Part shown: in pieces, positions 8,823-16,600 of the stretch
Layout: each line of letters starts with the position of its first letter
Numbering within the stretch: position 1 is the first letter of the stretch
NCBI RefSeq assembly: GCF_002154505.1
Contig: NZ_MUBM01000075.1
Location: 1-41,745 of the forward strand
Direction of reading: 5' to 3'
Source: Streptomyces carpinensis
GTDB taxonomy: Bacteria > Actinomycetota > Actinomycetes > Streptomycetales > Streptomycetaceae
Length of the DNA: 41,745 nucleotides
Translations under genes and position numbers: made by a program
Notes under the pieces: generated by a model
What the model saw: the letters and a program-made list of their open reading frames with translations, nothing else
What the model was told of the DNA's origin: nothing
Database searches by the model: none

Positions 8823-9251
8823 ATGACCGAGCGAAAGCCACCGGGTGTTCCGTTCGAGTCCTGGGTCGAGAAGGAGATCCGTGACGCGCAGGGGCGGGGC
8901 GACTTCGACCGGTTGCCGGGCGCGGGCAAACCGCTGCCGGACGACATGACGTACGACGAACTGTGGTGGATCAAGGGGAAGATGGCCCGCGAGGGCCTGT
9001 CCGTCCTGCCGCCGACGCTCGCCCTGCGCAAGGAGGCCGAGGACGCCCTGGCGGCGGCCTACGCGGCGCCCTCGGAACGGATCGTGCGCAAGATCATCGC
9101 CGATGTCAACACCAAGATCCTCGACATGATGCTCAAGCCGCCGCCCGGCCCTCCGCTGGGCCTGAAGCGGTACGACGTCGAGGGGGTCGTCCACGAGTGG
9201 CGCGAGCGGCGGCACCGGCGGGAGGCGGAGCCGGGGGCGGAGCCGGCCTGA
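8823..9251 (+). CDS. DUF1992 (DnaJ-family-like) protein
   Basis: 142 residues from ATG 8823. The sequence has the DUF1992 pattern: ESWVEKEIRDAQGRGDFDRLPGAGKPL near residues 11-38, then YDELWWIKGKMAREGLSVLPPTLALRKE. This domain is found in bacteria and in the eukaryotic DnaJ-like DNAJC28, but no J domain is present here. It is a small, charged, cytoplasmic, mostly helical protein of unknown biochemical role. Its promoter geometry suggests a leaderless mRNA. The gene ends 28 bases from the convergent acetyltransferase gene, and a GACCGG/CCGGTC stem lies in the overlap. Confidence 0.88.
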   Translation: MTERKPPGVPFESWVEKEIRDAQGRGDFDRLPGAGKPLPDDMTYDELWWIKGKMAREGLSVLPPTLALRKEAEDALAAAYAAPSERIVRKIIADVNTKILDMMLKPPPGPPLGLKRYDVEGVVHEWRERRHRREAEPGAEPA

Positions 9252-9252
9252 G

Positions 9253-9281
9253 GACCGGCCGGCGTGGCCCGGGAACCGGTC
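9253..9281. terminator. small stem-loop between convergent genes
   Basis: GACCGG (9253-9258) pairs with CCGGTC (9276-9281) across a GC-rich loop with further internal pairing. It lies between the convergent DUF1992 and acetyltransferase stops and could serve both directions. Confidence 0.4.
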
Positions 9282-9789
9282 AGGGAGACGTGGCAGGTCG
9301 GCCGAGGGTCTTGCTGAACCAGTGTTCGGCGTACGCGTCGTCGTTGTGCGGCGCGGTCTCCTCGTAACCCAGGCGCGCGTAGAGAGCGCGGGCCTCCACC
9401 AGGTCGCCGCGGGTGTCGAGGATCATCCGCCGGGCGCCGAGCGCGCGGGCCGCGTCCTCGGCCGCCTTGACCAGGCGGACGGCGCCGCCCCTACCGCGCA
9501 GCTCCTGGTGCAGGAAGACCCGGGTGAGCTCGGCCGTCGCCGTGTCCAGCAGCCGTACGCCCGCGGTACCGGCCGGCCGGCCGTCGTACCGCGCGAGCAG
9601 CAACTGCCCGGAGGGTGGCGCGAGTTCGGCACCGGTACGGGCGGCGATCTCCCGTTCCAGCTCGTCGGGGTCGGTGCGGCGTCCCTCGTGGAGCAGGTAC
9701 CAGCGATCGCTGACCTCGGTGTAGTACGCCCGCCACAGCGCGGACGCGGCGGGCGAGTAGTACGGCTCCGGGGTCACGGTCCATGTCAT
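9280..9789 (-). CDS. GNAT-family N-acetyltransferase
   Basis: 169 residues from ATG 9789 (another ATG, three codons upstream, is equally open). The acetyl-CoA-binding motif A is clear: ELTRVFLHQELRGRGGAVRLV contains the R-G-x-G-G turn. It is followed by RRMILDTRGDLVEARALYARLGY, the usual strand-helix segment ending in the alkyl-binding Y-x-x-L-G-Y. It therefore transfers an acetyl group from acetyl-CoA to an amine, but the substrate cannot be inferred. No operon partner is evident: the next gene upstream on this strand begins beyond an 82-base gap and encodes the drug transporter. Confidence 0.88.
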   Translation of the reverse strand: MTWTVTPEPYYSPAASALWRAYYTEVSDRWYLLHEGRRTDPDELEREIAARTGAELAPPSGQLLLARYDGRPAGTAGVRLLDTATAELTRVFLHQELRGRGGAVRLVKAAEDAARALGARRMILDTRGDLVEARALYARLGYEETAPHNDDAYAEHWFSKTLGRPATSP

Positions 9790-9871
9790 GGCGGACATTC
9801 TCGTCGGCCGGCCCACCGGCCGCGCAACCGGATATCCGGCCCGCGCACCAGCATCTCCGGCGACCCGGTCC

Positions 9872-12016
9872 TCAGGCCAGGCGGGTCACCGGCCTTTCGT
9901 CGTGCGGCCGTTCGGCGTCGGATCCGCACAGCTCCTCGGTCAGTCCCTTCACCAGCTGCACCAGGTCGTCCTGCCGCCCGGGGCCCCACCAGTCGCCGAG
10001 CAGTTCGGCGAGCGACTCCTCGCGGGCGTGTGCCAGCCGCTCGGCGACCTCCTGGCCCTGTGCGGTCAGCACGAGGTCGAGGCCCTGGCGTTCGGCCAGG
10101 CGCCGCTCCTCGACCTGGCGGGCGGCCTCGATGATGACGTTCAGCGGGACGGGGCTGCGCTCGGCCAGCACCGCGGGCTCCACCCAGCCGTACTTCTTGA
10201 TCCGCAGCACCAGCCAGCTCGACGCGGGCTTGAGGTCGTAGCCGGCCCGCTCGGTGATCCTCCGGTAGACCTCGCGCCGCCCCTCACGGGTGCCCAGCAC
10301 GGACAGCGCGCGGCACGCCTCGTCGTACGAGGACCGCTCGACGGGGTTGGTGGCGTAGGTCTCCGTGCCGTCGGGGGCCGTGACCGAGCCGCGCAGCCTG
10401 TCCTCCTTCAGGAACCAGGCCAGGAGGAAGCCGAGGAGGGCGACCGGGGCGGCGTAGAGGAAGACGTCGGTGATGGCGGAGGAGTAGGCGTGCAGGGCGG
10501 CCGGACGCAGGGCTGCCGGCAGGGCGGCGATGCCGCGCGGATCGGACTTCAGGGCGTCGGCCGAGACCCCCGGGGGCAGCGCGACGCCCCTGAAGGCGGC
10601 GACGAGCTTGTCGCTGAGGCGGCCGGCGAAGACCGTGCCGAAGATGGCCACGCCGAAGGAGGCGCCGATGGAACGGAAGAAGGTGGCGCCGGAGGTGGCG
10701 ACGCCCAGGTCCTCGTAGCTGACGGCGTTCTGCACGATGAGGACGAGCACCTGCATGACCAGGCCGAGGCCGAGGCCGAAGACGAAGAAGTAGCCGCTCA
10801 TCTCGACGGTGGTGCTGTGCTCGTCGAGCTGGTGCAGCAGGAGCAGGCCGAGGGTGGTGACGGCGGTGCCCAGGACCGGGAACACCTTCCAGCGGCCGGT
10901 GCGGCTGACGATCTGCCCGGAACCGGTGGAGGCCAGCAGCATGCCGACCACCATCGGCAGCATGTGGACTCCGGAGAGGGTCGGGGAGATGCCGTGGACG
11001 ACCTGCAGGAACGTCGGCAGGTAGGTCATCGCGCCGAACATGGCGAAGCCGACGATGAAGCTGATGACCGCGGAGAGGGAGAAGGTGCGAATGCTGAAGA
11101 GCTTGAGCGGCAGGACGGGTTCCGCCGCCCTGCGCTCCACGGCCACGAACAGCACCGCCAGGACGACGCCCAGCACCGCCAGGCCGATGATCTGCGGCGA
11201 ACTCCAGCTCCAGGTGGTGCCGCCGAGCGAGGCGACCAGGACCAGGCAGGTGGCGACCGAGGCGATGAGCAGGGTGCCGAGGTAGTCGATGACGTGCCGC
11301 TGGGACTTGCGCGGGATGTGCAGGGCGGCGGCGATCACGGCGAGCGCGACGACGCCGACGGGCAGGTTGACGTAGAACACCCAGCGCCAGCTCAGGTGCT
11401 GGGTGAACAGTCCGCCCAGCAGCGGCCCGAGCACACTGGTCGCCCCGAAGACGGCGCCGAACAACCCCTGGTAGCGGCCGCGCTCGCGGGGCGAGACGAC
11501 ATCGCCGACGATCGCCATGGACAGCACCATCAGCCCGCCGCCGCCGAGGCCCTGCAGCGCCCGGAACGCGATCAGCTCGGGCATGTTCTGCGCCATCCCG
11601 CACAGCGCGGAGCCGATCAGGAAGATCACGATCGCGGTCTGGAACAGTTTCTTGCGCCCGTACTGGTCACCGAGCTTGCCCCACAGCGGGGTCGCGGCGG
11701 TCGAGGCCAGCAGATAGGCGGTGACCACCCACGACAGGTGCTCCAGGCCGCCGAGGTCGCTGACGATGGTGGGCAGCGCGGTCGACACGATCGTCTGGTC
11801 CAGCGCGGCCAGCAGCATGCCGAGGAGCAGCGCGCCGATCGAGACCAGGACGTTTCCGGAGACGTGCTCCTCCGGCCGGGGCGGCTGACCGGCGTGCGGG
11901 GACACGGATGCCCCGGATATGCCGGACGACGACCGAGCCGCCCGGGCGGCGTCACCGTCCGGCACGTCGCCCGTCGTGCCCGTCATCCCCGTCCTGCCGT
12001 GCCCATCCCCGGCCAT
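9872..12016 (-). CDS. DHA2-family multidrug MFS transporter with C-terminal MarR-like domain
   Basis: 714 residues from ATG 12016, with GGAGG 5 bases upstream. After about 50 disordered residues come 14 predicted membrane helices with DHA2 (EmrB/QacA) signatures: LDQTIVSTALPTI in helix 1, GKLGDQYGRKK in the first cytoplasmic loop and a GxxxGPxxGG antiporter motif (GATSVLGPLLGG). After the last helix, residues about 540-700 form a soluble domain that reads like a MarR winged helix: SWLVLRIKKYGWVEPAVLAE, then VEERRLAERQGLDLVLTAQGQ and an amphipathic dimerisation-like helix. The transporter half should export drugs or metabolites with proton antiport. The fused domain may sense substrates or bind a partner. 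The gene is divergent from the peptidoglycan-binding protein gene. Confidence 0.9.
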   Translation of the reverse strand: MAGDGHGRTGMTGTTGDVPDGDAARAARSSSGISGASVSPHAGQPPRPEEHVSGNVLVSIGALLLGMLLAALDQTIVSTALPTIVSDLGGLEHLSWVVTAYLLASTAATPLWGKLGDQYGRKKLFQTAIVIFLIGSALCGMAQNMPELIAFRALQGLGGGGLMVLSMAIVGDVVSPRERGRYQGLFGAVFGATSVLGPLLGGLFTQHLSWRWVFYVNLPVGVVALAVIAAALHIPRKSQRHVIDYLGTLLIASVATCLVLVASLGGTTWSWSSPQIIGLAVLGVVLAVLFVAVERRAAEPVLPLKLFSIRTFSLSAVISFIVGFAMFGAMTYLPTFLQVVHGISPTLSGVHMLPMVVGMLLASTGSGQIVSRTGRWKVFPVLGTAVTTLGLLLLHQLDEHSTTVEMSGYFFVFGLGLGLVMQVLVLIVQNAVSYEDLGVATSGATFFRSIGASFGVAIFGTVFAGRLSDKLVAAFRGVALPPGVSADALKSDPRGIAALPAALRPAALHAYSSAITDVFLYAAPVALLGFLLAWFLKEDRLRGSVTAPDGTETYATNPVERSSYDEACRALSVLGTREGRREVYRRITERAGYDLKPASSWLVLRIKKYGWVEPAVLAERSPVPLNVIIEAARQVEERRLAERQGLDLVLTAQGQEVAERLAHAREESLAELLGDWWGPGRQDDLVQLVKGLTEELCGSDAERPHDERPVTRLA

Positions 12017-12177
12017 GGAGACCTCCCGACGCTCGCGTGACGTGTTCCATCCTCATCGGTGTGTCCCGCTATGGCCTGTCGAGTCCCCATCGGACGCCGC
12101 CATTCCGGGGGCTTCGGGGGGAGTGTGTGGAGAGGATCTGCATAATCCTTGGAGTTCTCAAGGGGAGGGGCCGACGC

Positions 12178-13914
12178 GTGGAAGAGCCGAACGGGCACGT
12201 CTGCCCGGAGTGCGGAGCACCCCGGGCCACGGACAACTCCCCGTCGTGCGCCTGCGGGCAGCGAGCGGCCGACGCCCTGCGCGACACCCGCACGGCCGAG
12301 GCTGCGGCGGCCGAGGACTTCAACCCGCTGCGGATTCGGCCGTACGTGGATGTGGGGAACTCGGGGAACGGTCGGGACCTGACGGTCGCCGGGGACTCGG
12401 GGGGTGCCGGAGGGACGGGAGATCTCGTTGGCAATAGGGACCCCGGCGGCATGCGAGATGCCGAAGGCATGAGGGTCGAGGGTGCCTCGGGGGACACCGC
12501 GACCGACCGGGGTGCGGGAGGCGCCGGGGGCGCAGAAGACATCGAAAGCGGTGGGGGCCGTACCGGGCATGTGGGCAGCTCGGGGCACACGAGCCGCGCG
12601 GACGACATGAGCGGTGCGGGGCACATCGGCCGCGGGGGCAGCGCGAGCGGCACGGGGCACGCGGGCGGTGCGAGCGGCACGGGACACGCGCGCGGCGCGC
12701 GGCATCCCGGCGACACGGGCGACATGAGCGGCGCCGGCCACACCGACCGCGGAAGCGGCGCGGGCAGCGCGAACGGCGCCGGGCCCACCGGCGACGAGAG
12801 CGGCGCGGCCGGCACGGGACACGCGCGCGGCGCGCGGCATCCCGGCGACACGGGCGACATGAGCGGCGCCGGCCACACCGACCGCGGAAGCGGCGCGGGC
12901 AGCGCGGGCGGTGCGGGGCGTACAGGCGGCGAGGCCGCCGCGGCACACACCCGCAGCGAGCCTGCCGAGGGCGAAGCCGGCACGGCGCGCACCCGCGGCG
13001 AGAGCAGCACGAAGCACCCCGGCGGTAAGGGCGGCACGGCACACACCCGCGGCCCCGGAACCGACCCTGCCGCGGCCGAGACCCGCCCGGTGCCCGCCGT
13101 GGAGTCCACGATGCGGCTGCGCCCGGCCACACTGCCCACTCCGCTGGCGCCGCGGGCGGGCGAGCCGAGCGCCTCGGACCTCGACCTGTTCGACTCCGGC
13201 AGCGGCGGCGGCCCGTCGGAGGAGCCGGGCCGGCCGGGCGGAGGCGTGAGCGAGGACGAGGGCGGGGCGCGGAGGCGCTCCCGCCGCGGCCGTCGACCCG
13301 CCGCCCTGCTCGCCGTGTCGGGAGCCGTCGTCACCATCGTGGCGGCGGTCGCGTATGCGAGCGGGCTGTTCTCGTACGAGTCCCCGGCGCGGGACGGGGC
13401 CGCGGCACAGGAGGTGCGGGAGAGCATCCCGGACGCCCCGTCGCACACGGCCGCGCCGTCCCCGCCGGCGGACACCGCCTCGCCGCTCTCACCGCTCTCG
13501 CCGACGGCGTCCGCGTCGGCGAGCGCGACGGCGTCGCCCGGCGCGAGTCCGTCGCCGTCCTCGTCGCCCTCGGCGACGAGCGCCTCCCCGTCCTCCTCCG
13601 GGTCGGGGTCCGGCTCCGTGCCGGACGCGGAGTCCCCCGCGCCGACACAGACCGCGGCGACCGTCCGGGCCACGGCGACCGCGCAGCCGGCCGCCGTCCT
13701 GCGCCGGGGCGACCGCGGCTCGGAGGTGACCGAACTCCAGCTGCGCCTCGCGCAGTTGCACCTCTACATGGGCCGGGCCGACGGCGTCTTCGACCGTCCG
13801 GTGGAGAACTCCCTGCGCACCTACCAGTGGGCCCGCGGCGTCACCTCGGACGGCCTCGGGGTCTACGGCCCGGCGACGCGGGCGAGCCTGGAGTCGGAGA
13901 CGTCACAACCCTGA
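12178..13914 (+). CDS. zinc-ribbon, single-TM, peptidoglycan-binding protein
   Basis: 578 residues from GTG 12178, with GGGGAGGGG about 8 bases upstream. The N-terminus is a four-cysteine zinc ribbon (Cys9, Cys12, Cys24, Cys26). A conserved-looking DFNPLRIRPYVDV follows. Residues about 75-298 are a low-complexity Gly/Ala/Thr/His linker with degenerate GAGHTDRGSG-type repeats, including a 97-base exact DNA repeat. TMRLRP and DLDLFDSGS precede one transmembrane helix (about 372-400). The outside part is a Pro/Ser/Thr/Ala-rich stalk and a C-terminal PG_binding_1 domain (about 508-573: LRRGDRGSEVTELQLRLAQL to YGPATR). Topology suggests a cytoplasmic sensor half tethered to the wall. Its function is unknown; the repeat block makes it longer than I expect for this family. 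Confidence 0.82.
   Translation: MEEPNGHVCPECGAPRATDNSPSCACGQRAADALRDTRTAEAAAAEDFNPLRIRPYVDVGNSGNGRDLTVAGDSGGAGGTGDLVGNRDPGGMRDAEGMRVEGASGDTATDRGAGGAGGAEDIESGGGRTGHVGSSGHTSRADDMSGAGHIGRGGSASGTGHAGGASGTGHARGARHPGDTGDMSGAGHTDRGSGAGSANGAGPTGDESGAAGTGHARGARHPGDTGDMSGAGHTDRGSGAGSAGGAGRTGGEAAAAHTRSEPAEGEAGTARTRGESSTKHPGGKGGTAHTRGPGTDPAAAETRPVPAVESTMRLRPATLPTPLAPRAGEPSASDLDLFDSGSGGGPSEEPGRPGGGVSEDEGGARRRSRRGRRPAALLAVSGAVVTIVAAVAYASGLFSYESPARDGAAAQEVRESIPDAPSHTAAPSPPADTASPLSPLSPTASASASATASPGASPSPSSSPSATSASPSSSGSGSGSVPDAESPAPTQTAATVRATATAQPAAVLRRGDRGSEVTELQLRLAQLHLYMGRADGVFDRPVENSLRTYQWARGVTSDGLGVYGPATRASLESETSQP
12675..12906 (+). repeat. tandem duplication inside the linker (97 identical bases, 135-base period)
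   Basis: Bases 12675-12771 and 12810-12906 are identical over 97 positions with a 135-base (45-codon) offset, so the duplication keeps the reading frame. Both copies encode GTGHARGARHPGDTGDMSGA followed by GHTDRGSGAGSA. The surrounding sequence consists of shorter, diverged repeats of the same composition. Confidence 0.9.
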
Positions 13915-13950
13915 GGTCACCCGGTCCGTGTCCGGCCGGGTGACGTCAGG
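13910..13950. terminator. bidirectional stem-loop terminator
   Basis: GTCACCCGG (13916-13924) pairs perfectly with CCGGGTGAC (13936-13944). CCTGA/TCAGG extends the stem beyond one mismatch. It lies between the convergent peptidoglycan-binding and HAD genes. Confidence 0.75.
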
Positions 13951-13983
13951 GGCGCGCCCGGGCCCGTGACCGCCCGGGTGTCG

Positions 13984-14643
13984 TCAGCCGATGTGCAGGC
14001 GAAGGGTTCCGGACCCCGTCGGCTCGACGCGGATCCGGGTGAGGTCCTGTATCACCGCGTCCGGACGGTGGAAGCCGGCGCGCGGGCCGACGCCGATCAC
14101 CCGCATCCCGGCGGCACGCCCGGCCGCGATGCCCGCGCCGGAGTCCTCGAAGACGACGCAGTCGGCGGGGGCGACACCCAGTTCCGCGGCGCCCTTCAGG
14201 AAGCCCTCGGGGTCGGGCTTGCTCGCGCCGACGGACTCGGCGGTGATGCGCACGTCGGGCAGCGGCAGGCCGGCGGCGGCCATCCGGGCGGTGGACAGGC
14301 CCACGTCGGCCGAGGTCACGAGCGCGTGCGGCAGCCCGCGCAGGGAGGCGAGGAACTCGGGTGCCCCGGGGATCGGGACGACGCCGTCCATGTCCGCGGT
14401 CTCCTCGGCGAGCATGCGGGCGTTGTCGGCGAGGTTCCGCTCCTTGGGCCGGTCAGGCAGCAGCAGCGCCATCGAGGCGTGGCCCTGGCGGCCGTGGACG
14501 ACCTTCATCACCTCGTCGCCGTCCAGGCCGTGCCGATCGGCCCAGCGCCGCCAGATCCGGTCCACGACGGCGTCGGAATTGACGAGGGTGCCGTCCATGT
14601 CCAGCAGGAGGGCGCGGGCGGTGAGCACGGCGGTGGCCGTCAT
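13984..14643 (-). CDS. HAD-superfamily phosphatase (beta-PGM/Gph-like subgroup)
   Basis: 219 residues from ATG 14643, with GGAG 6 bases upstream. HAD motif I is DMDGT with Asp15 (nucleophile) and Asp17 (acid/base). Motif II Ser/Thr is in ALVTSADVG, motif III Lys in GASKPDPEGFL and motif IV in VFEDSGAGI. A helical cap lies between motifs I and II, as in subfamily IA enzymes related to phosphoglycolate, sugar-phosphate and beta-phosphoglucomutase-like phosphatases. It should dephosphorylate a small sugar or organic phosphate in the cytoplasm. The substrate is not identifiable. It lies downstream of the TMEM165 gene on the same strand, about 200 bases away, so cotranscription is possible but not shown. 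Confidence 0.88.
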   Translation of the reverse strand: MTATAVLTARALLLDMDGTLVNSDAVVDRIWRRWADRHGLDGDEVMKVVHGRQGHASMALLLPDRPKERNLADNARMLAEETADMDGVVPIPGAPEFLASLRGLPHALVTSADVGLSTARMAAAGLPLPDVRITAESVGASKPDPEGFLKGAAELGVAPADCVVFEDSGAGIAAGRAAGMRVIGVGPRAGFHRPDAVIQDLTRIRVEPTGSGTLRLHIG

Positions 14644-14846
14644 CGGCAGCTCCAAGGCGGGCGGAGGGGGCCTACGGATGGGACCCCGGGTGACCCCCGG
14701 AGATCCCGGAGGGACAAGGCGGCCCCGCCCACCGGTCAGGGGAAGCGGGCGGGAGCCACTTTGTTTCTCCACGGTACAAAACTACTCCCGCATCTCGCCA
14801 CCGCCCCACCGACCGTTCATCCGGAGTCGGCCCTCCCGCCGCCCGC

Positions 14847-15425
14847 TCAGGCCACCGCCTCCCACAGGCTCCACACGCCGAGCGCGAGCATCAGCATGGC
14901 CGCGATCTTGGTGATCAGGGCCAGCGGCACCCGCCTCATCAGCGCCTTTCCGCCCACGATGCCGAGGCCCGCCACCGCCCAGAGGGCCAGCACCGCACCT
15001 AGGCCCACGGAGACCGGGTCGTCGTAACGCGCGGCGAGGTTCGCCGTCATGATCTGGGTGAGGTCGCCGAACTCGGCGACGAGGATGAGCATGAAGCCGG
15101 TCCCGGCGACCTTCCAGAAGGACTGGTCCTCGGGCCGCCGGACCTCCTCCTCCTCGTCGCCCTTCTTGAACAGCAGCACCGCGGCGCCACCGAGGAAGAG
15201 CACGCCCGTCAGCGCGTGCACGATCCGCTGCGGCAGCAGCGTCAGCGCACTGCCCGCCGCCACGGCGAGGGCGACGTGCAGCAGGAACGCGGCGGCGACG
15301 CCGGCGAAGACGTACGAGGCGCGGTAGCGGGTGCCCAGGACGAGTCCCGCCAGGGCCGTCTTGTCCGGCAGCTCGGCGAGGAACACGACGCCGAAGACGA
15401 GCGCCAGGACGCTGAGACTGATCAT
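14847..15425 (-). CDS. TMEM165/GDT1-family (UPF0016) Mn2+ exporter
   Basis: 192 residues from ATG 15425. Two homologous halves carry the family signature ExGD(K/R)(S/T): ELPDKT at 18-23 (with Pro for Gly) and EFGDLT at 118-123. Each sits in a membrane helix, and there are about six to seven helices with a charged cytoplasmic loop (KKGDEEEEVRR) between the halves. Members of this family move Mn2+ (and sometimes Ca2+) out of the cytoplasm. The upstream manganese riboswitch independently supports an Mn2+ role. GAGAAGGA ends immediately before the ATG, so the initiation region is compact and may be masked by RNA structure when the riboswitch is ligand-free. Confidence 0.93.
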   Translation of the reverse strand: MISLSVLALVFGVVFLAELPDKTALAGLVLGTRYRASYVFAGVAAAFLLHVALAVAAGSALTLLPQRIVHALTGVLFLGGAAVLLFKKGDEEEEVRRPEDQSFWKVAGTGFMLILVAEFGDLTQIMTANLAARYDDPVSVGLGAVLALWAVAGLGIVGGKALMRRVPLALITKIAAMLMLALGVWSLWEAVA

Positions 15426-15539
15426 TCCTTCTCAATCGGTCGGGGCCACCCGGCCGAGAGTGCTGTGACGTTCGCGATCGGACGCCTCGGCAGGGCAGCA
15501 CACGGATCCACCCGTGCCGTACGCACAGGTGTGCACTGC

Positions 15540-15660
15540 TTGCCGAAGGTCTCGCCGGCCGACCCCGCCGTCCACCGATGCGAGGTCCGCCTCCGGGCGC
15601 CGGCTCAGACGCGCTGAGCAGTATGTCGACGGTCCGGCGAAGGGCTACTCCCCTTCTACG
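15540..15660 (-). promoter_or_regulatory. yybP-ykoY manganese riboswitch aptamer
   Basis: On the minus strand the leader reads GAAGG-GGAGTAG (around 15656-15642), then GTCGACATACTG (15630-15619), then GGCGAGACCTTCGGC (15556-15542). These are the conserved L1 loop, the central segment and the L3 GAGACC of the yybP-ykoY (Mn2+) riboswitch. P1 pairs GAAGG (15656-15652) with CCTTC (15549-15545). It lies about 115 bases upstream of the TMEM165 start. The platform between (15426-15539) contains small hairpins but no U tract, so translational control is more likely than termination. Confidence 0.92.
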
Positions 15661-15814
15661 CCCCCCATGGTACGCGACCGAAAGTTCAGCCGTGAATCTT
15701 GTCGTGTCATGAACACGTCACTAACTTCTTACCGGACACACACCTCCCCGCAACGCGGCGCGGCGAGCATTCCCTCGCTCGCGCCCGACACCCCCACTCC
15801 GAAAGGGAGTTCGC
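15661..15814. promoter_or_regulatory. divergent promoter region (Mn2+ exporter / secreted nuclease)
   Basis: This A/T-enriched stretch lies between the riboswitch and the nuclease gene and must hold divergent promoters. I cannot assign -10/-35 pairs confidently. GGGAG lies 5 bases before the nuclease ATG. Confidence 0.4.
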
Positions 15815-16459
15815 ATGGCCAGGTTCTACGCGCGTCGACGACTGAGCATACTCGCGGCCCTCACCGGACTCATAGCCTCCGCCGCGCTGTTCGACTCCCC
15901 GGCCGCCTCCGCCGCCCTCCCCACCCCGGTCAGCGCCGCCACCGCCCGCAGCTACCTGGCGAGCCTCACGGTGGCCACCGAGAACCGCACCGGCTACAGC
16001 CGCAGCCTGTTCCCGACCTGGATCACCATCTCCGGCACCTGCAACACCCGCGAGTGGATCCTCAAGCGGGACGGCACGAACGTCGTCACCGACTCCTCCT
16101 GCGCCGCCACCAGCGGCAGCTGGTACTCCCCCTACGACGGCGCGACCTGGACCGCCGCCTCCGACCTGGACATCGACCACCTCGTCCCGCTGGCAGAGGC
16201 CTGGGACTCCGGCGCGAGCAAGTGGACCACCGCCCAGCGCCAGGCGTTCGCCAACGACGTCACCCGGCCCCAGCTCCTCGCCGTCACCGACAACGTCAAC
16301 CAGTCCAAGGGCGACCAGGACCCCGCCACCTGGGTGCCGTCCCGGTCGGCGTACGTGTGCACGTACGTCCGCGCCTGGGTGCAGGTGAAGTACTACTACG
16401 ACCTCTCCGTCGACTCGGCGGAGAAGAGCGCGCTGCAGGGCTACCTCGCGAGCTGCTGA
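15815..16459 (+). CDS. secreted HNH-family nuclease (DUF1524/GmrSD C-terminal-like)
   Basis: 214 residues from ATG 15815, preceded by GGGAG. A twin-basic N-terminus (RRR) and hydrophobic stretch end with an ASA-A site near residue 33, so it is exported. The catalytic region contains DLDIDHLVPLAEAWDSGA with His122 in a D-I-D-H-x-V-P-L motif. It continues to FANDVTRPQLLAVTDNVNQS and KGDQDPATWVP, the beta-beta-alpha-metal pattern of HNH endonucleases of the DUF1524 class. Four cysteines in the mature part probably form disulphides. It should degrade extracellular DNA or RNA, for example in nutrient scavenging. It appears to be monocistronic. Confidence 0.9.
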   Translation: MARFYARRRLSILAALTGLIASAALFDSPAASAALPTPVSAATARSYLASLTVATENRTGYSRSLFPTWITISGTCNTREWILKRDGTNVVTDSSCAATSGSWYSPYDGATWTAASDLDIDHLVPLAEAWDSGASKWTTAQRQAFANDVTRPQLLAVTDNVNQSKGDQDPATWVPSRSAYVCTYVRAWVQVKYYYDLSVDSAEKSALQGYLASC

Positions 16460-16600
16460 TCGGGTCGCCCCGACCACTGCGAACCGCTGATCGCGATCGC
16501 GGGTCTGTCCCCCTCCTCCGTCGTTCAATACCGTACGGGTCGACGGAGGAGGGCGGGCCGAGGAGGCACGCCCGACCGTGGAAGGGAGCGGGCGATCGCC

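Noticed and set aside
9788..12040. 750-codon plus-strand open frame opposite the DHA2 transporter
   Set aside because: Asp/Gln/His-rich antisense shadow; the minus strand has a clear 14-helix transporter.
11983..13673. Long minus-strand open frames opposite the peptidoglycan-binding protein gene
   Set aside because: They read out the repeat-rich linker in antisense and have no start signals or recognisable domain.
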